Part shown: positions 51,962-60,011 of the stretch, piece after piece
How positions within the stretch are numbered: position 1 is the stretch's first letter
Layout: each line of letters starts with the position of its first letter
NCBI RefSeq assembly: GCF_029868855.1
Contig: NZ_JARWOV010000244.1
Coordinates: forward strand, 62,001-126,000
DNA length: 64,000 nucleotides
Source: Nocardia carnea
GTDB taxonomy: Bacteria; Actinomycetota; Actinomycetes; Mycobacteriales; Mycobacteriaceae
Reading direction: 5' to 3'
The notes under the pieces: model-generated
What the model was told of the DNA's origin: nothing
The model's input: only the letters and a program-made list of their open reading frames with translations
The model's database searches: none
Program-made: the position numbers and the translations under genes

Positions 51962-53335
51962 ATGACAACCCCGAAAAGCTCCACCCGCAAAGCCGCCGTG
52001 ATCGGTGCCGGCCAGGCCGGTGTCACCGCGGCGCTCGGACTGCTCGACGCCGGATTCCTCGTCACCGTCTACAGCGAACGCGATCAGCGCGCTCTGCGCG
52101 ACTCCGTACCCGCCACCGGAACGGCACTGATCTTCGGCGAGGCCCAGGCCGCCGAGGAAGCGCTCGGGCTACCCACCTACCTCGATCGCGCGCCGTTGCA
52201 CAGTGGCCTGACCGTCCGGGTCGCCGGCGGTGGTGAGGAACTCATCGATTTCGACGGCGCCTTCGACGGTTTCCACGGACTCGCCGTCGACACCCGGTTG
52301 AAGGCGGACGAACGGCTCACCACCTTCCTCGAGCGGGGCGGCCGTTTCGTCGTCGACACGGTCACGCCGGAGCGGCTCGATCCCATCGCGGCCGATAACG
52401 ACCTCACCCTCGTCGCGACCGGTCGCGGTGGCCTGTCGGGCCTGTTCGACATCGACGAGACCCGCACCGTGTACGACGCGCCGCAACGCAATCTGCTGAC
52501 GGTCACCGTCACCGGACTGGGTCACGACGAATCGGTGTTCGCGCACCGCAGCCCGGCCGGCGGGGGCCGCAGCGGGTTCTCCATCGTGGCCGAACAGGGC
52601 GAAGGCTGGTGGGGGCCCTACCTGCACAAGGATGCCGGGCCGAGCTGGGCGTTCCTCGGCTGGGCGCGACCGGGCAGCGACTGGGCGAAACGGTTCGCCG
52701 CGGCCGACTCCGCCGAGTCGGCGCACCGCATCGTCACCGACCTCTACCGCGACTACCTCGACTGGGATCTGCCCGAGGTGCTCGCCACCGAAGTGATCGC
52801 CGACGATCCCCACTCCTGGCTGAAAGGCGCTGTCCGGCCCCTGTTCCGGCGCGGCGTCGGGCACACCGCCGGCGGGCATTCGGTCGCCGCACTCGGCGAT
52901 ACCGCCGTCGCCTACGACCCGATCGCCGGGCAGGGCGCGCAGAGCGGTCTCATCCAGGCACAACGCCTGGTTGCCGCGGCCGCCGCCCACGAAGGCCCGT
53001 TCGACGATGCCTGGATCACCGCACAGTACGAGGCGTTCCTGGAGTTCCGCGCCGAGGACGCCGCGAAAGTGACCCGGCTGTTCCTCAGCGACCCCGAATT
53101 CGCCGAGATCGGCAACCAGTTCTTCGCCGCGGCCGCGGCCGATCCGCGGTTCGCGTCCGCGCTTGTGAGCACACTGCACCGCCCGCAAGCGGCACGTCCG
53201 GTCAATTCGGTGGCCGATGCGCACGAACTCATCGCGGCGGTCACCGGGGAGGACGCGGCCACCGTGCTGGGCCGGTTCCAGCCCGCGGGCCGGTTCAGCA
53301 GGTCCCAGTACAGTCAGGCCGCGGCCACGGCCTGA
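51962..53335 (+). CDS. FAD-dependent styrene/indole monooxygenase oxygenase component, StyA-like
   Basis: 457 residues from ATG 51962. FAD-binding GAGQAG near residue 16 and an NTMF-type group E monooxygenase layout (VYSERDQRALRDSVPATGTALIFG, GLAVDTRLKADERLTTFLERGG, DPIAGQGAQSGLIQAQRL near residue 320). StyA-type enzymes epoxidise vinyl aromatics or oxidise indole and sulfides with FADH2 from StyB. No reductase gene is nearby. Sulfoxidation would fit the sulfur context (inference). The following SfnG gene begins 134 bases later. Confidence 0.8.
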   Translation: MTTPKSSTRKAAVIGAGQAGVTAALGLLDAGFLVTVYSERDQRALRDSVPATGTALIFGEAQAAEEALGLPTYLDRAPLHSGLTVRVAGGGEELIDFDGAFDGFHGLAVDTRLKADERLTTFLERGGRFVVDTVTPERLDPIAADNDLTLVATGRGGLSGLFDIDETRTVYDAPQRNLLTVTVTGLGHDESVFAHRSPAGGGRSGFSIVAEQGEGWWGPYLHKDAGPSWAFLGWARPGSDWAKRFAAADSAESAHRIVTDLYRDYLDWDLPEVLATEVIADDPHSWLKGAVRPLFRRGVGHTAGGHSVAALGDTAVAYDPIAGQGAQSGLIQAQRLVAAAAAHEGPFDDAWITAQYEAFLEFRAEDAAKVTRLFLSDPEFAEIGNQFFAAAAADPRFASALVSTLHRPQAARPVNSVADAHELIAAVTGEDAATVLGRFQPAGRFSRSQYSQAAATA

Positions 53336-53469
53336 CCGCTGCGGCGGCGGGATGTGATCCGGCAGATTCAAACCCTCGTACCCGCCGCATCCCGCTGGTG
53401 GACTGATTGCGCGCCGGGGCGCCACACCCCGGCGTCCAGACCAGCCCACGGCCACCAGCGGGAGCAGCG

Positions 53470-54588
53470 ATGTCCACCGAGAAGACCACCGATCAGATCC
53501 GGTTCGCCTACTGGGTGCCCAATGTCAGCGGCGGACTGGTGACCAGCGATATCGAACAGCGCACCGGCTGGGATTTCGAATACAACAAGAAACTCGCGCA
53601 GACCGCCGAACGCAACGGGTTCGAATACGCGCTGTCCCAGGTCCGCTACACCGCCTCCTACGGCGCCGAGTACCAGCACGAATCCACCTCGTTCAGCCTG
53701 GCGTTGCTGGGTGCCACCGAACGGTTGAAGGTGATCGCGGCCGTGCATCCCGGGTTGTGGCATCCGGCGGTACTCGCGAAGTTCGGCGCCACCGCCGATC
53801 ACCTGTCCGGTGGCCGGTTCGCGATCAATGTGGTGTCGGGCTGGTTCGCGGGGGAGTTCACCGCCCTCGGCGAGCCGTGGCTCGAACACGACGAACGGTA
53901 CCGGCGCAGCGCGGAATTCCTCGAGGTGATCCGCAAGATCTGGACCGAGGACGCGGTGAACTACGGCGGCGACTTCTACCGCATTCGCGATTTCACCCTG
54001 AAACCGAAACCGCTGAACACACCCGAACGGCCGAATCCGGAACTGTTCCAGGGCGGTAACTCCTCCGCGGCCCGACGCAACGGCGGGCGCTACGCCGACT
54101 GGTACTTCTCCAACGGCAAGGATTTCGACGGGGTCACCGAACAGCTCGACGATCTGCGCGCTGTCGCCCGCGCCCACGACCGGGAAGTGAAGTTCGGGCT
54201 GAACGGTTTCATCATCGCCCGCGATACCGAGAAAGAGGCGCGGGACACCCTGCGCGAGATCATCGCGAAGGCGAACAAACCCGCGGTCGAAGGTTTCCGG
54301 GACGCCGTCCGGCAGGCGGGCGCGTCGACGCAGGACAAAAAGGGAATGTGGGCGGATTCGAGCTTCGAGGATCTGGTCCAGTACAACGACGGGTTCCGGA
54401 CCCAGCTGATCGGCACACCGGAACAGATCGCCGAACGGATCGTCGCCTACCGCGACCTGGGCGTAGACCTCGTCCTGGGCGGGTTCCTGCACTTCCAGGA
54501 GGAGATCGAGTACTTCGGGGCGAAGGTACTGCCGCTCGTCCGGGAACTGGAGGCCGCGCGGCGTCCCGCCGGCGCGGCGAGCCGATGA
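53470..54588 (+). CDS. sfnG: Dimethylsulfone monooxygenase, SfnG-like
   Basis: 372 residues from ATG 53470. LLM monooxygenase with SfnG-type N-terminus RFAYWVPNVSGGLVTSDIEQRT, followed by SQVRYTASYGAEYQHESTSFSLALL, INVVSGWFAGEFTALGEPWLEHDERYRRS and LFQGGNSSAARRNGGRYADWYFSNG. Oxidises dimethylsulfone to methanesulfinate and formaldehyde with FMNH2. ATGA overlap with an SfnB-like gene supports an assimilation unit for dimethyl sulfone or similar sulfones. Confidence 0.85.
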   Translation: MSTEKTTDQIRFAYWVPNVSGGLVTSDIEQRTGWDFEYNKKLAQTAERNGFEYALSQVRYTASYGAEYQHESTSFSLALLGATERLKVIAAVHPGLWHPAVLAKFGATADHLSGGRFAINVVSGWFAGEFTALGEPWLEHDERYRRSAEFLEVIRKIWTEDAVNYGGDFYRIRDFTLKPKPLNTPERPNPELFQGGNSSAARRNGGRYADWYFSNGKDFDGVTEQLDDLRAVARAHDREVKFGLNGFIIARDTEKEARDTLREIIAKANKPAVEGFRDAVRQAGASTQDKKGMWADSSFEDLVQYNDGFRTQLIGTPEQIAERIVAYRDLGVDLVLGGFLHFQEEIEYFGAKVLPLVRELEAARRPAGAASR

Positions 54589-55799
54589 CCACCGTCGAGG
54601 CCGCGCGGATCACCTCCGCGGAGCAGGGGCGCGCCGTCGCGGCGCGGCTGGCGGCCGAATTCGCGGTCGGCGCGGCACAGCGGGACGCGGTCCGCGAACT
54701 GCCTTTCGCCGAGGTGGCGAAGCTCGCGGCGAGCGGTGTGCTCGCGGTGACTGTTCCCGCCGCGCTCGGCGGTGCGGACCTGCCACCGAGCGAGGTCGCC
54801 GAAATCGTGCGCTTGCTCGCCACCGCCGACCCGAATATCGCGCAGATCCCGCACAGCCATTTCGTCTACGTGAATCTGCTGAAACTGGCCGGAACCGAAG
54901 CACAACAGCGCCGGTATCTGACGGCGGTCCTGAACGGCGCGCGTATCGCCAACGCACAATCCGAGCGCGGCGGGGCCACGGTGGCGGAGATCGCGACCAC
55001 GGTGACGCCGATCGAGGCCGGGCAGCGGTTCCGGATCGACGGTACCAAGTACTACTGCACGGGATCGCTGTTCGCGGACACCCTGGCCGTGCTCACCAGG
55101 CTGGACGATCCCGACGGCCGGACCGGTCTCCCACTCGGCCAGTACGTGGCGTTCCTGCCCGCCGATTCGCCGGGCGTGCGGATAGTCGACGACTGGAACG
55201 GGGTGGGGCAGCGCACAACCGGCAGCGGGACAGTGGTGTTCGAGGGGGTGGCGGTGGAACGCGACCAGCTCGTGGCGCGCGGCACTGCCGTGGATGCCCC
55301 GACCGCCTACGGCGCCTCCGCGCAACTCCTGCACGCCGCCATCGACACCGGTATCGCCCGGGGCGCGCTCACCGCCGCCACCGGGTTCGTCCGGGAAAAG
55401 AGCCGGCCGTGGTTCGAGGCGCAGGTGGAGCGGGCGATCGACGACCCGCTGCTGATCCAGCGGTTCGGGGAACTCGCTGTCACCGTCACGGCCGCCGAAT
55501 CCGTGCTGCGCACCGCCGGGGTCGCGGTCGACGCGGCAGTCGGCGCGCCGGATCGGGTGGCGGCCGCCTCGATCGCGGTCGCCACCGCCAAGATCCTCGC
55601 CGACCGCGCCGCCAACGAGGTGTCCTCCGCGCTTTTCGAGGTGTGCGGAACACGCAGCGCGGCAGCCGAACTCAACCTGAGCCACTTCTGGCGCAACGCC
55701 CGCACACACACCCTGCACGATCCGGTCCGCTGGAAGTACCAGCACATCGGCCGCACCCTGCTGCACGGAACACCGCCACCCCTGCACGGCGTGCTCTGA
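54585..55799 (+). CDS. SfnB-type acyl-CoA-dehydrogenase-fold sulfur acquisition oxidoreductase
   Basis: 404 residues from ATG 54585. Acyl-CoA dehydrogenase fold: ANAQSERGG, RIDGTKYYCTGSLFADTLAVL, DDWNGVGQRTTGSGTVVFEGVAV, and FWRNARTHTLHDPVRWKYQHIG. This combination is typical of SfnB and related sulfur-acquisition oxidoreductases. Paralogue of the DszC-like protein at 48603. Last gene before the tRNA cluster; 122 bases separate its stop from the first tRNA on the opposite strand. Confidence 0.82.
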   Translation: MTTVEAARITSAEQGRAVAARLAAEFAVGAAQRDAVRELPFAEVAKLAASGVLAVTVPAALGGADLPPSEVAEIVRLLATADPNIAQIPHSHFVYVNLLKLAGTEAQQRRYLTAVLNGARIANAQSERGGATVAEIATTVTPIEAGQRFRIDGTKYYCTGSLFADTLAVLTRLDDPDGRTGLPLGQYVAFLPADSPGVRIVDDWNGVGQRTTGSGTVVFEGVAVERDQLVARGTAVDAPTAYGASAQLLHAAIDTGIARGALTAATGFVREKSRPWFEAQVERAIDDPLLIQRFGELAVTVTAAESVLRTAGVAVDAAVGAPDRVAAASIAVATAKILADRAANEVSSALFEVCGTRSAAAELNLSHFWRNARTHTLHDPVRWKYQHIGRTLLHGTPPPLHGVL

Positions 55800-55921
55800 A
55801 CCGTTTCGCCGAGGTCGGATGCAGTCAGCGCGTGCGCACCGGGTCCGATACAGGCGCGCGGACAACTCGGCCTGGGCAGCTTGGGCCCTGAGCCGGTGGT
55901 CGCTGCCGGATACGGTCGTAG

Positions 55922-55995
55922 TACTCCTGGAGGGATTCGAACCCCCAACCAACGGTTCCTGAAACCGCCGCCTCTGCCGATTGGGCTACAGGAGC
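55922..55995 (-). tRNA. tRNA-like gene, anticodon CAG (Leu codon CUG), class I shape
   Basis: Folds as a cloverleaf: acceptor gctcctg/caggagt (7 bp, terminal G-U), anticodon stem gcggt/accgt with loop ttcagga (CAG at 34-36), a 5-base variable loop and T arm ggggg-ttcgaat-ccctc. Discriminator A73; no CCA encoded. Leucine tRNAs normally have a long variable arm, so leucine charging is doubtful. The D stem has a C-A mismatch. Last of five in the transcription direction. Confidence 0.75.
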
Positions 55996-55996
55996 G

Positions 55997-56070
55997 TGCC
56001 CTTCGCGCGATTCGAACGCGCAACTACCGGATTTTGAATCCGGTCCCTCTGCCGATTGGGGTAGAAGGGC
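55997..56070 (-). tRNA. tRNA-like gene, anticodon CAA (Leu codon UUG), class I shape
   Basis: Acceptor gcccttc/gaagggc is perfect, T stem gcgcg/cgcgc is perfect, anticodon stem ccgga/tccgg encloses ttcaaaa (CAA). Variable loop only five bases (tagtt), unlike normal tRNA-Leu. Discriminator A73, no CCA. One base separates it from the next tRNA (55922-55995), and the two share a D-arm block (CCCAATCGGCAGAGG). Confidence 0.78.
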
Positions 56071-56075
56071 TCCAG

Positions 56076-56154
56076 TCCGGCCGGATGGAATCGAACCACC
56101 GATGCCCGAAGGCGGGAGGGTTACAGCCTCCCTGCACGCCATGTGCTCGACCGG
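56076..56154 (-). tRNA. tRNA-Tyr (GTA), compact D arm
   Basis: Acceptor ccggtcg/cggccgg, anticodon stem ggagg/cctcc around ctgtaac (GTA), a short extra arm gcc-ttcg-ggc as expected for bacterial tRNA-Tyr, T arm ggtgg-ttcgatt-ccatc, A73. The D loop is only about five bases and the usual U8 is missing. It directly abuts the upstream tRNA (no spacer) and is five bases from the downstream one. Confidence 0.72.
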
Positions 56155-56228
56155 TTGCGGTGGTGGGATTCGAACCCACGGCCTGCGGGTTATGAGCCCG
56201 CTGCGCTGCCTGACTGCGCTACACCGCG
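56155..56228 (-). tRNA. Initiator-type tRNA-Met (CAT)
   Basis: Anticodon stem gcggg/cccgc around ctcataa gives CAT and the three consecutive G-C pairs of initiators. The first acceptor pair is C1 x A72, also an initiator mark. T arm gtggg-ttcgaat-cccac, discriminator A73. The 11-24 pair is C-G, elongator-like, whereas bacterial initiators have A-U. No encoded CCA: base 73 is followed at once by the tRNA-Tyr. Confidence 0.78.
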
Positions 56229-56253
56229 TTGTCCCGGGACCGTCCCGGGATTC

Positions 56254-56273
56254 ATCGCCGAGAATTCGGCGAT
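56254..56273. other. Hairpin in the spacer between the Trp and Met tRNAs
   Basis: Perfect 8-bp stem atcgccga/tcggcgat with a gaat loop, in the 49-base spacer that also holds two copies of tcccggga (56232-56239 and 56243-56250). Could be an RNA processing signal or the relic of a lost array member. Confidence 0.45.
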
Positions 56274-56277
56274 ATCG

Positions 56278-56347
56278 CATATCCGGCAGGAGTCGAACCC
56301 GCGGGCGCCGGTTTTGGAGACCGGGCCGCTACCACCAGCTCGGATAT
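56278..56347 (-). tRNA. tRNA-Trp (CCA), compact
   Basis: Acceptor atatccg/cggatat is a perfect 7-bp stem; anticodon stem ccggt/accgg around ctccaaa gives CCA; T arm gcggg-ttcgact-cctgc. Discriminator G73 fits bacterial tRNA-Trp. Only 70 bases long: one linker base and base 26 are missing. First tRNA of the array in transcription direction. Confidence 0.72.
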
Positions 56348-56465
56348 TCGCGGAGTTTCTCGTCTCCGTGATGTTTCTATCGTCGCAGGCGGGTCAACCG
56401 ATTTTCCGGAGGCGTTTCCGGGGAAAGCACCGGCGTAGGAATGTGATTCGCGATCCGGTACCGGA

Positions 56466-57008
56466 TTACTGCGCGGGGGCCGCCGAGCCGGCCCGCAGAT
56501 CGGTGACGACCACCGGCACGATATCGAGCAGTTCCGGCCGGAACTCGCCACTTATCGGGCTCACATTGCAGACCGTGGCCACCAGGTAGACCCCGCGCGG
56601 GATCTCGGTGAACGAGCCGGTGACCTGTCCCGTGGCGGAGGCGAACTGGACGCGTGGTCCGGCGGTGACGGCGCCGTCGGCGATCAGGCGCTGCAACAGG
56701 GCGAAGGCGTCGGGTTCGCGGCCACTCAGGGTGTCGACGGCGGCGGGGGCGAGGATGGGCGCGGCGACGGCGGTGTTCACCAGGACGGTCGTGCATTCTC
56801 CCGGGATGACGGGGAAGGTGTCGCGCCGGTTGGGGACGTTGGCGACGGTGTAGTCGATGGTGGTCCCCGAGACCGTCGCGGAGAGGGCGATCGCCGGCCG
56901 GATGTCCTGCGCGGCGGCCGTGGCGGGGAAGATCGCAGCGAATACAGCCAGCACAAAGGCAGCAACGGCCGCGCCGAGGCCGAAATGGAAGAAGCCGGAC
57001 CGCACCAC
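56466..57008 (-). CDS. Secreted protein, function unknown
   Basis: 180 residues. GTG 57008 is chosen because aggag lies about seven bases upstream; the open frame runs further to 57122 without one. A signal peptide (VVRSGFFHFGLGAAVAAFVLAVFAAIF, then PATAAAQD) with a probable cleavage after the AAA. The mature part is beta-rich (ATVSGTTIDYTVANV, GPRVQFASATGQVTGSFTEIPRGVYLVATVC) with two Cys that could form a disulfide. No catalytic motif is seen. Possibly a cell-envelope or extracellular binding protein. Confidence 0.65.
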   Translation of the reverse strand: MVRSGFFHFGLGAAVAAFVLAVFAAIFPATAAAQDIRPAIALSATVSGTTIDYTVANVPNRRDTFPVIPGECTTVLVNTAVAAPILAPAAVDTLSGREPDAFALLQRLIADGAVTAGPRVQFASATGQVTGSFTEIPRGVYLVATVCNVSPISGEFRPELLDIVPVVVTDLRAGSAAPAQ

Positions 57009-57057
57009 GGATCTCTCCTCTTCGTCAGATGGGAAAACGCTAACAGAAAAATGCTGG

Positions 57058-58059
57058 TCAGCGTGGTATTGACTGCGGATCGGCGCGACTGTAGGTGCCG
57101 GCCAAGGCGGCGGCCACCTCACTCATATGCTGCCGGAGGGCGGGTGGCTCGAGGACTTCGGCGCCGGTGCCCAGGCGTAGCAGCAAACGCGCGGTGTGCT
57201 CGATGGTTTCCAGGGGGATCTGCACGACGGACCACCCGTCCGGCTCGCTGCGGGCGGTTTCCTGTGCAGCGCGCACCAGATCCGGATCGAGCAGATGGTC
57301 GAGGCGATCGAGCACGGCCGGTGAGATCCGCACGGTGGCCGTTCCCTGCCGGCGGCGGGTGTCGAACCGGTCGAGGTAGTCCTGCCAGTAGCGGCCCAGG
57401 TCGAAGCCGGGAAGCCGCTCGAAGGTGTCGTCGAGCGTGTGCACGGTGTCGATCTGCGATACCCGGTAGGTCCGGATACTATCCCCGGCCGCGGCTACCA
57501 GATACCAACGCCCGGATTTGAGGACCAGCCCATAGGGGTCCAGCGTGCGGTGCACCTGCCGGGGCTCGGCCCAGCGTCGGTAGCCGATGTGCAGGCGACG
57601 CTGGTTCCACACCGCGTCCACCACCGCGGGCAGGTGGGGGAGGTCCTCCGGGGCGTTGTACCACCCGACGGTGTCGAGCCGGACGCGCTGCGCAATCCGC
57701 CCGGTCGAGCCGCGGAAGGGCTCCGGTAGCGCCGCCAGCAGTTTCCGTTGCGCGGTGGCCAGCGTCGCACCCAGCCCCAGGTCGGCGGCCGGGCCGGGTA
57801 GCCCGGACAGCCACAGGGCGTCGGCCTCGTCGGCGGTCATTCCGGTCAACCGCGTCTGGTAGCCGTCCAGCAGCCGGTAGCCGCCGTCGCAGCCGGCCTC
57901 GCCGTACAACGGAATGCCCGCGGCGCTCAACGACTCCATATCGCGATAGACGGTACGAACCGATACCTCCAGCTCTCGCGCCAACTGGCCCGCGGTCATC
58001 CGGCCTCGCGTCTGCAGCAGCAAGACGATCGACAGCAACCTGCTCGCACGCACCGTCAC
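57058..58059 (-). CDS. WYL-domain transcriptional regulator (HTH_11, YafY type)
   Basis: 333 residues from GTG 58059. Winged helix: RLLSIVLLLQTRGRMTAGQLARELEVSVRTVYRDMESLSAAGIPLYG. WYL domain around residues 145-215 (RRLHIGYRRW, DPYGLVLKSGRWYLVAA, TYRVSQID) and a C-terminal WCX region. Such proteins bind small ligands or nucleic acids. Divergent from the haloalkane-dehalogenase-like gene; the palindrome between them at 58148 is a candidate operator. Confidence 0.88.
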   Translation of the reverse strand: MTVRASRLLSIVLLLQTRGRMTAGQLARELEVSVRTVYRDMESLSAAGIPLYGEAGCDGGYRLLDGYQTRLTGMTADEADALWLSGLPGPAADLGLGATLATAQRKLLAALPEPFRGSTGRIAQRVRLDTVGWYNAPEDLPHLPAVVDAVWNQRRLHIGYRRWAEPRQVHRTLDPYGLVLKSGRWYLVAAAGDSIRTYRVSQIDTVHTLDDTFERLPGFDLGRYWQDYLDRFDTRRRQGTATVRISPAVLDRLDHLLDPDLVRAAQETARSEPDGWSVVQIPLETIEHTARLLLRLGTGAEVLEPPALRQHMSEVAAALAGTYSRADPQSIPR

Positions 58060-58147
58060 AGTCTGGCGGCGACCTCCGACAGCCGGCCCGACACGACCAC
58101 AGGGGTCATGACAGTGTGATGCAGTTCACAGTAGATTGCCTCTCCTC

Positions 58148-58166
58148 ACTGACAGGACCTGTCAGT
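58148..58166. promoter_or_regulatory. Palindrome ACTGACAG-GAC-CTGTCAGT
   Basis: Perfect 8-bp inverted repeat with a three-base spacer in the divergent region between the WYL regulator and the dehalogenase-like gene, 47 bases before the latter's preferred ATG. Candidate regulator-binding site. Confidence 0.55.
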
Positions 58167-58213
58167 AGGTCGCTCCTACCGTGTCAGCCGACCCGAACGA
58201 CGATTGGAGGCGG

Positions 58214-59146
58214 ATGATCGCAGCAGACGAAACATTCGATGGCACTTGGCCGTTCGCGCCCGAATTCACCGATTCGGCCGGATTCCGGCAGCACTATGTG
58301 GATATCGGACCTCGCGACGGAGAACCGGTTGTGCTCCTGCACGGGGAACCGACCTGGGGGTACTTGTGGCGGCATCTCATCGGCCCGTTGTCTCGTTCCC
58401 GGCGCGTTATCGTGCCCGACCACATGGGGTTCGGGAAAAGCGCTACGCCTGGCGATCGCAGCTATCTGGCCGGTGAGCACATCGACAATCTCGACGCGCT
58501 GCTGGTGCGGGAACTCGATCTCACCGGCATCACGCTGGTCATGCACGATTGGGGCGGCCCGATCGGCACCGGGTTCGCGCTGCGGCACCCGGACCGGGTG
58601 GCGCGGCTGTTCGCCACCAATACCGTTCTGCCGCTGGGGCTTCCCGGCTACGACGAGCTGGAGGCTGCGAATATGGCCGACAGCGCCTGGTTCCGCTGGG
58701 CCGCGGCGGCGCAGGCCGACGGCAGTCTGGAGCGGATCCTGGGCAACGCCGGCTCCACCGTCTGTCATCTCATGCTCGCCCTGCAGACGATCACCCGGCC
58801 CGAGATCGTCACACCCACCTGGGTTCGCGCCTACGCCGCTCACTTCGGCAGTCCGGCGGAATGCCGCGGTGTGATCCGCTTTCCGCAACAACTGGTCGCC
58901 CCCGACCCCGCCGGCTCGCCGGCGCCGCCGGATCCGGAGGCCGTCACCGCACTGCGCGCGAAACCGGCGGTCCTCGTAGAAGGTATGCAGGACACCGCGT
59001 TACTACCGCGCCACATCATTCCGGCGTTCCGGCTCGCCTACCCGGACGCCCCCGTCATCGAACTACCGCACTCCGGCCATTTCACCCCCGAGGACGCACC
59101 TCAGGAATTACTAGCCGCGCTGGAATTGTTCCTGCACACCAGTTGA
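58214..59146 (+). CDS. Haloalkane dehalogenase-like alpha/beta hydrolase
   Basis: 310 residues from ATG 58214 with ggagg three bases upstream; an in-frame GTG at 58181 is the alternative. HGEPTW at residues 43-48 is the halide-binding segment of DhlA-type (HLD-I) dehalogenases, the nucleophile Asp112 sits in MHDWGGPIG, and the His is in HSGHFTPEDAP. Replaces a halogen with hydroxyl. No second halide-stabilising residue can be assigned with certainty, so epoxide or ester hydrolase activity cannot be excluded. Facing the WYL regulator gene suggests local control. Confidence 0.78.
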   Translation: MIAADETFDGTWPFAPEFTDSAGFRQHYVDIGPRDGEPVVLLHGEPTWGYLWRHLIGPLSRSRRVIVPDHMGFGKSATPGDRSYLAGEHIDNLDALLVRELDLTGITLVMHDWGGPIGTGFALRHPDRVARLFATNTVLPLGLPGYDELEAANMADSAWFRWAAAAQADGSLERILGNAGSTVCHLMLALQTITRPEIVTPTWVRAYAAHFGSPAECRGVIRFPQQLVAPDPAGSPAPPDPEAVTALRAKPAVLVEGMQDTALLPRHIIPAFRLAYPDAPVIELPHSGHFTPEDAPQELLAALELFLHTS

Positions 59147-59357
59147 CGAGCGACCCCGAGATGCGTCACCACTACGCGCCCTATCAGCAGCCCTGGATTC
59201 TTCCTGCCTCGGGCTGCTGACCAACGCAGATTCTCGCCATCGGACGCGCCGCTCTGCTCACCCCTCTCCAGCCACCGGACCGGTTGCCGCGTCGATCAGC
59301 GTCGGTGCGGCAGCCGGGGGTGCCACCGCTACGGAGCCGCGGCGGCGGCCGGTTGTC

Positions 59358-60011
59358 CTAGTACTGCAAATCGGTCCAGGGGATGTCGATACGAAACGGG
59401 AAATCGAACTGAACTCCCTGTTCGTCGTCGTGTGTCCACTCGCCCGCCACGAGATAGTTCGCCGGTCGGAGCGGGTGTACCCCATCGGGAAGCTCGCCGT
59501 GTTTGCTCTCCAGCGCATAAGCGCGGATCGTGGCGATCGCGCTTTCCCTGCGAGCCAGGGTCACCTCCCAATACCAGGGGATTCCGGCACTCGCGTAGCG
59601 GCCCTTCTTCGCCTCCATATCGGATTGCGTGTTGGAGGGGGACAGCACCTCGCCGACCAGCACCGTGTCGGATGCTCGTATGTCCTGGTAGGGAGATTCG
59701 AGGCAGCGATGCACCAGAAAATCGGGGGTGAGGAAATCCGATTTTCCGGACCTTCCGAGAAAGACATTCGTCTCCAGCGTGGTCCGGAGACATGGCGCGG
59801 ACTGTTCCTGCACGGCTTTGCGGGTGCAGCGTTCGATGGCGGCGGTCATCCGGTAGGTGAATGTCTGGTGTTCGGCAGGCCCGCGTCGCACCCACACCAC
59901 CCGGCCGTCCCACAATTCGATCTGTTCGGCGATCTGTTCGGGGAGCTGTTCCAGCTCGTCCCAGGTCATGTACTCCGGAAGGTCCGGCTCGTCGGTCCAC
60001 GGCGCACCCAT
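59358..60011 (-). CDS. Uma2-family (DUF820) PD-(D/E)XK nuclease-like protein
   Basis: 217 residues from ATG 60011. N-terminal MTWDELEQLPEQIAEQIELWDGRVV is followed by the nuclease-like core: TPDFLVHRC, DTVLVGEVLSPSNTQSDMEAKKGRYASAGIPWYWEV, matching the D...E-x-S..T...D...K-YA-GI.YW pattern of Uma2. The family expanded in cyanobacteria and actinobacteria; its role is unsettled, with mobile-element and defence-related suggestions. Stands alone, convergent with the dehalogenase-like gene across 211 bases that hold no gene. Confidence 0.85.
   Translation of the reverse strand: MGAPWTDEPDLPEYMTWDELEQLPEQIAEQIELWDGRVVWVRRGPAEHQTFTYRMTAAIERCTRKAVQEQSAPCLRTTLETNVFLGRSGKSDFLTPDFLVHRCLESPYQDIRASDTVLVGEVLSPSNTQSDMEAKKGRYASAGIPWYWEVTLARRESAIATIRAYALESKHGELPDGVHPLRPANYLVAGEWTHDDEQGVQFDFPFRIDIPWTDLQY

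Noticed and set aside
55881..56195. Open frame reading through the tRNA cluster on the plus strand
   Set aside because: It covers the complement of the tRNAs; its GFEP/RTRN-type repeats are translated T arms, not protein.
56232..56250. Two tcccggga palindromes as an attachment site
   Set aside because: Short and GC-rich, no integrase gene nearby and no duplicated tRNA end found in the window.
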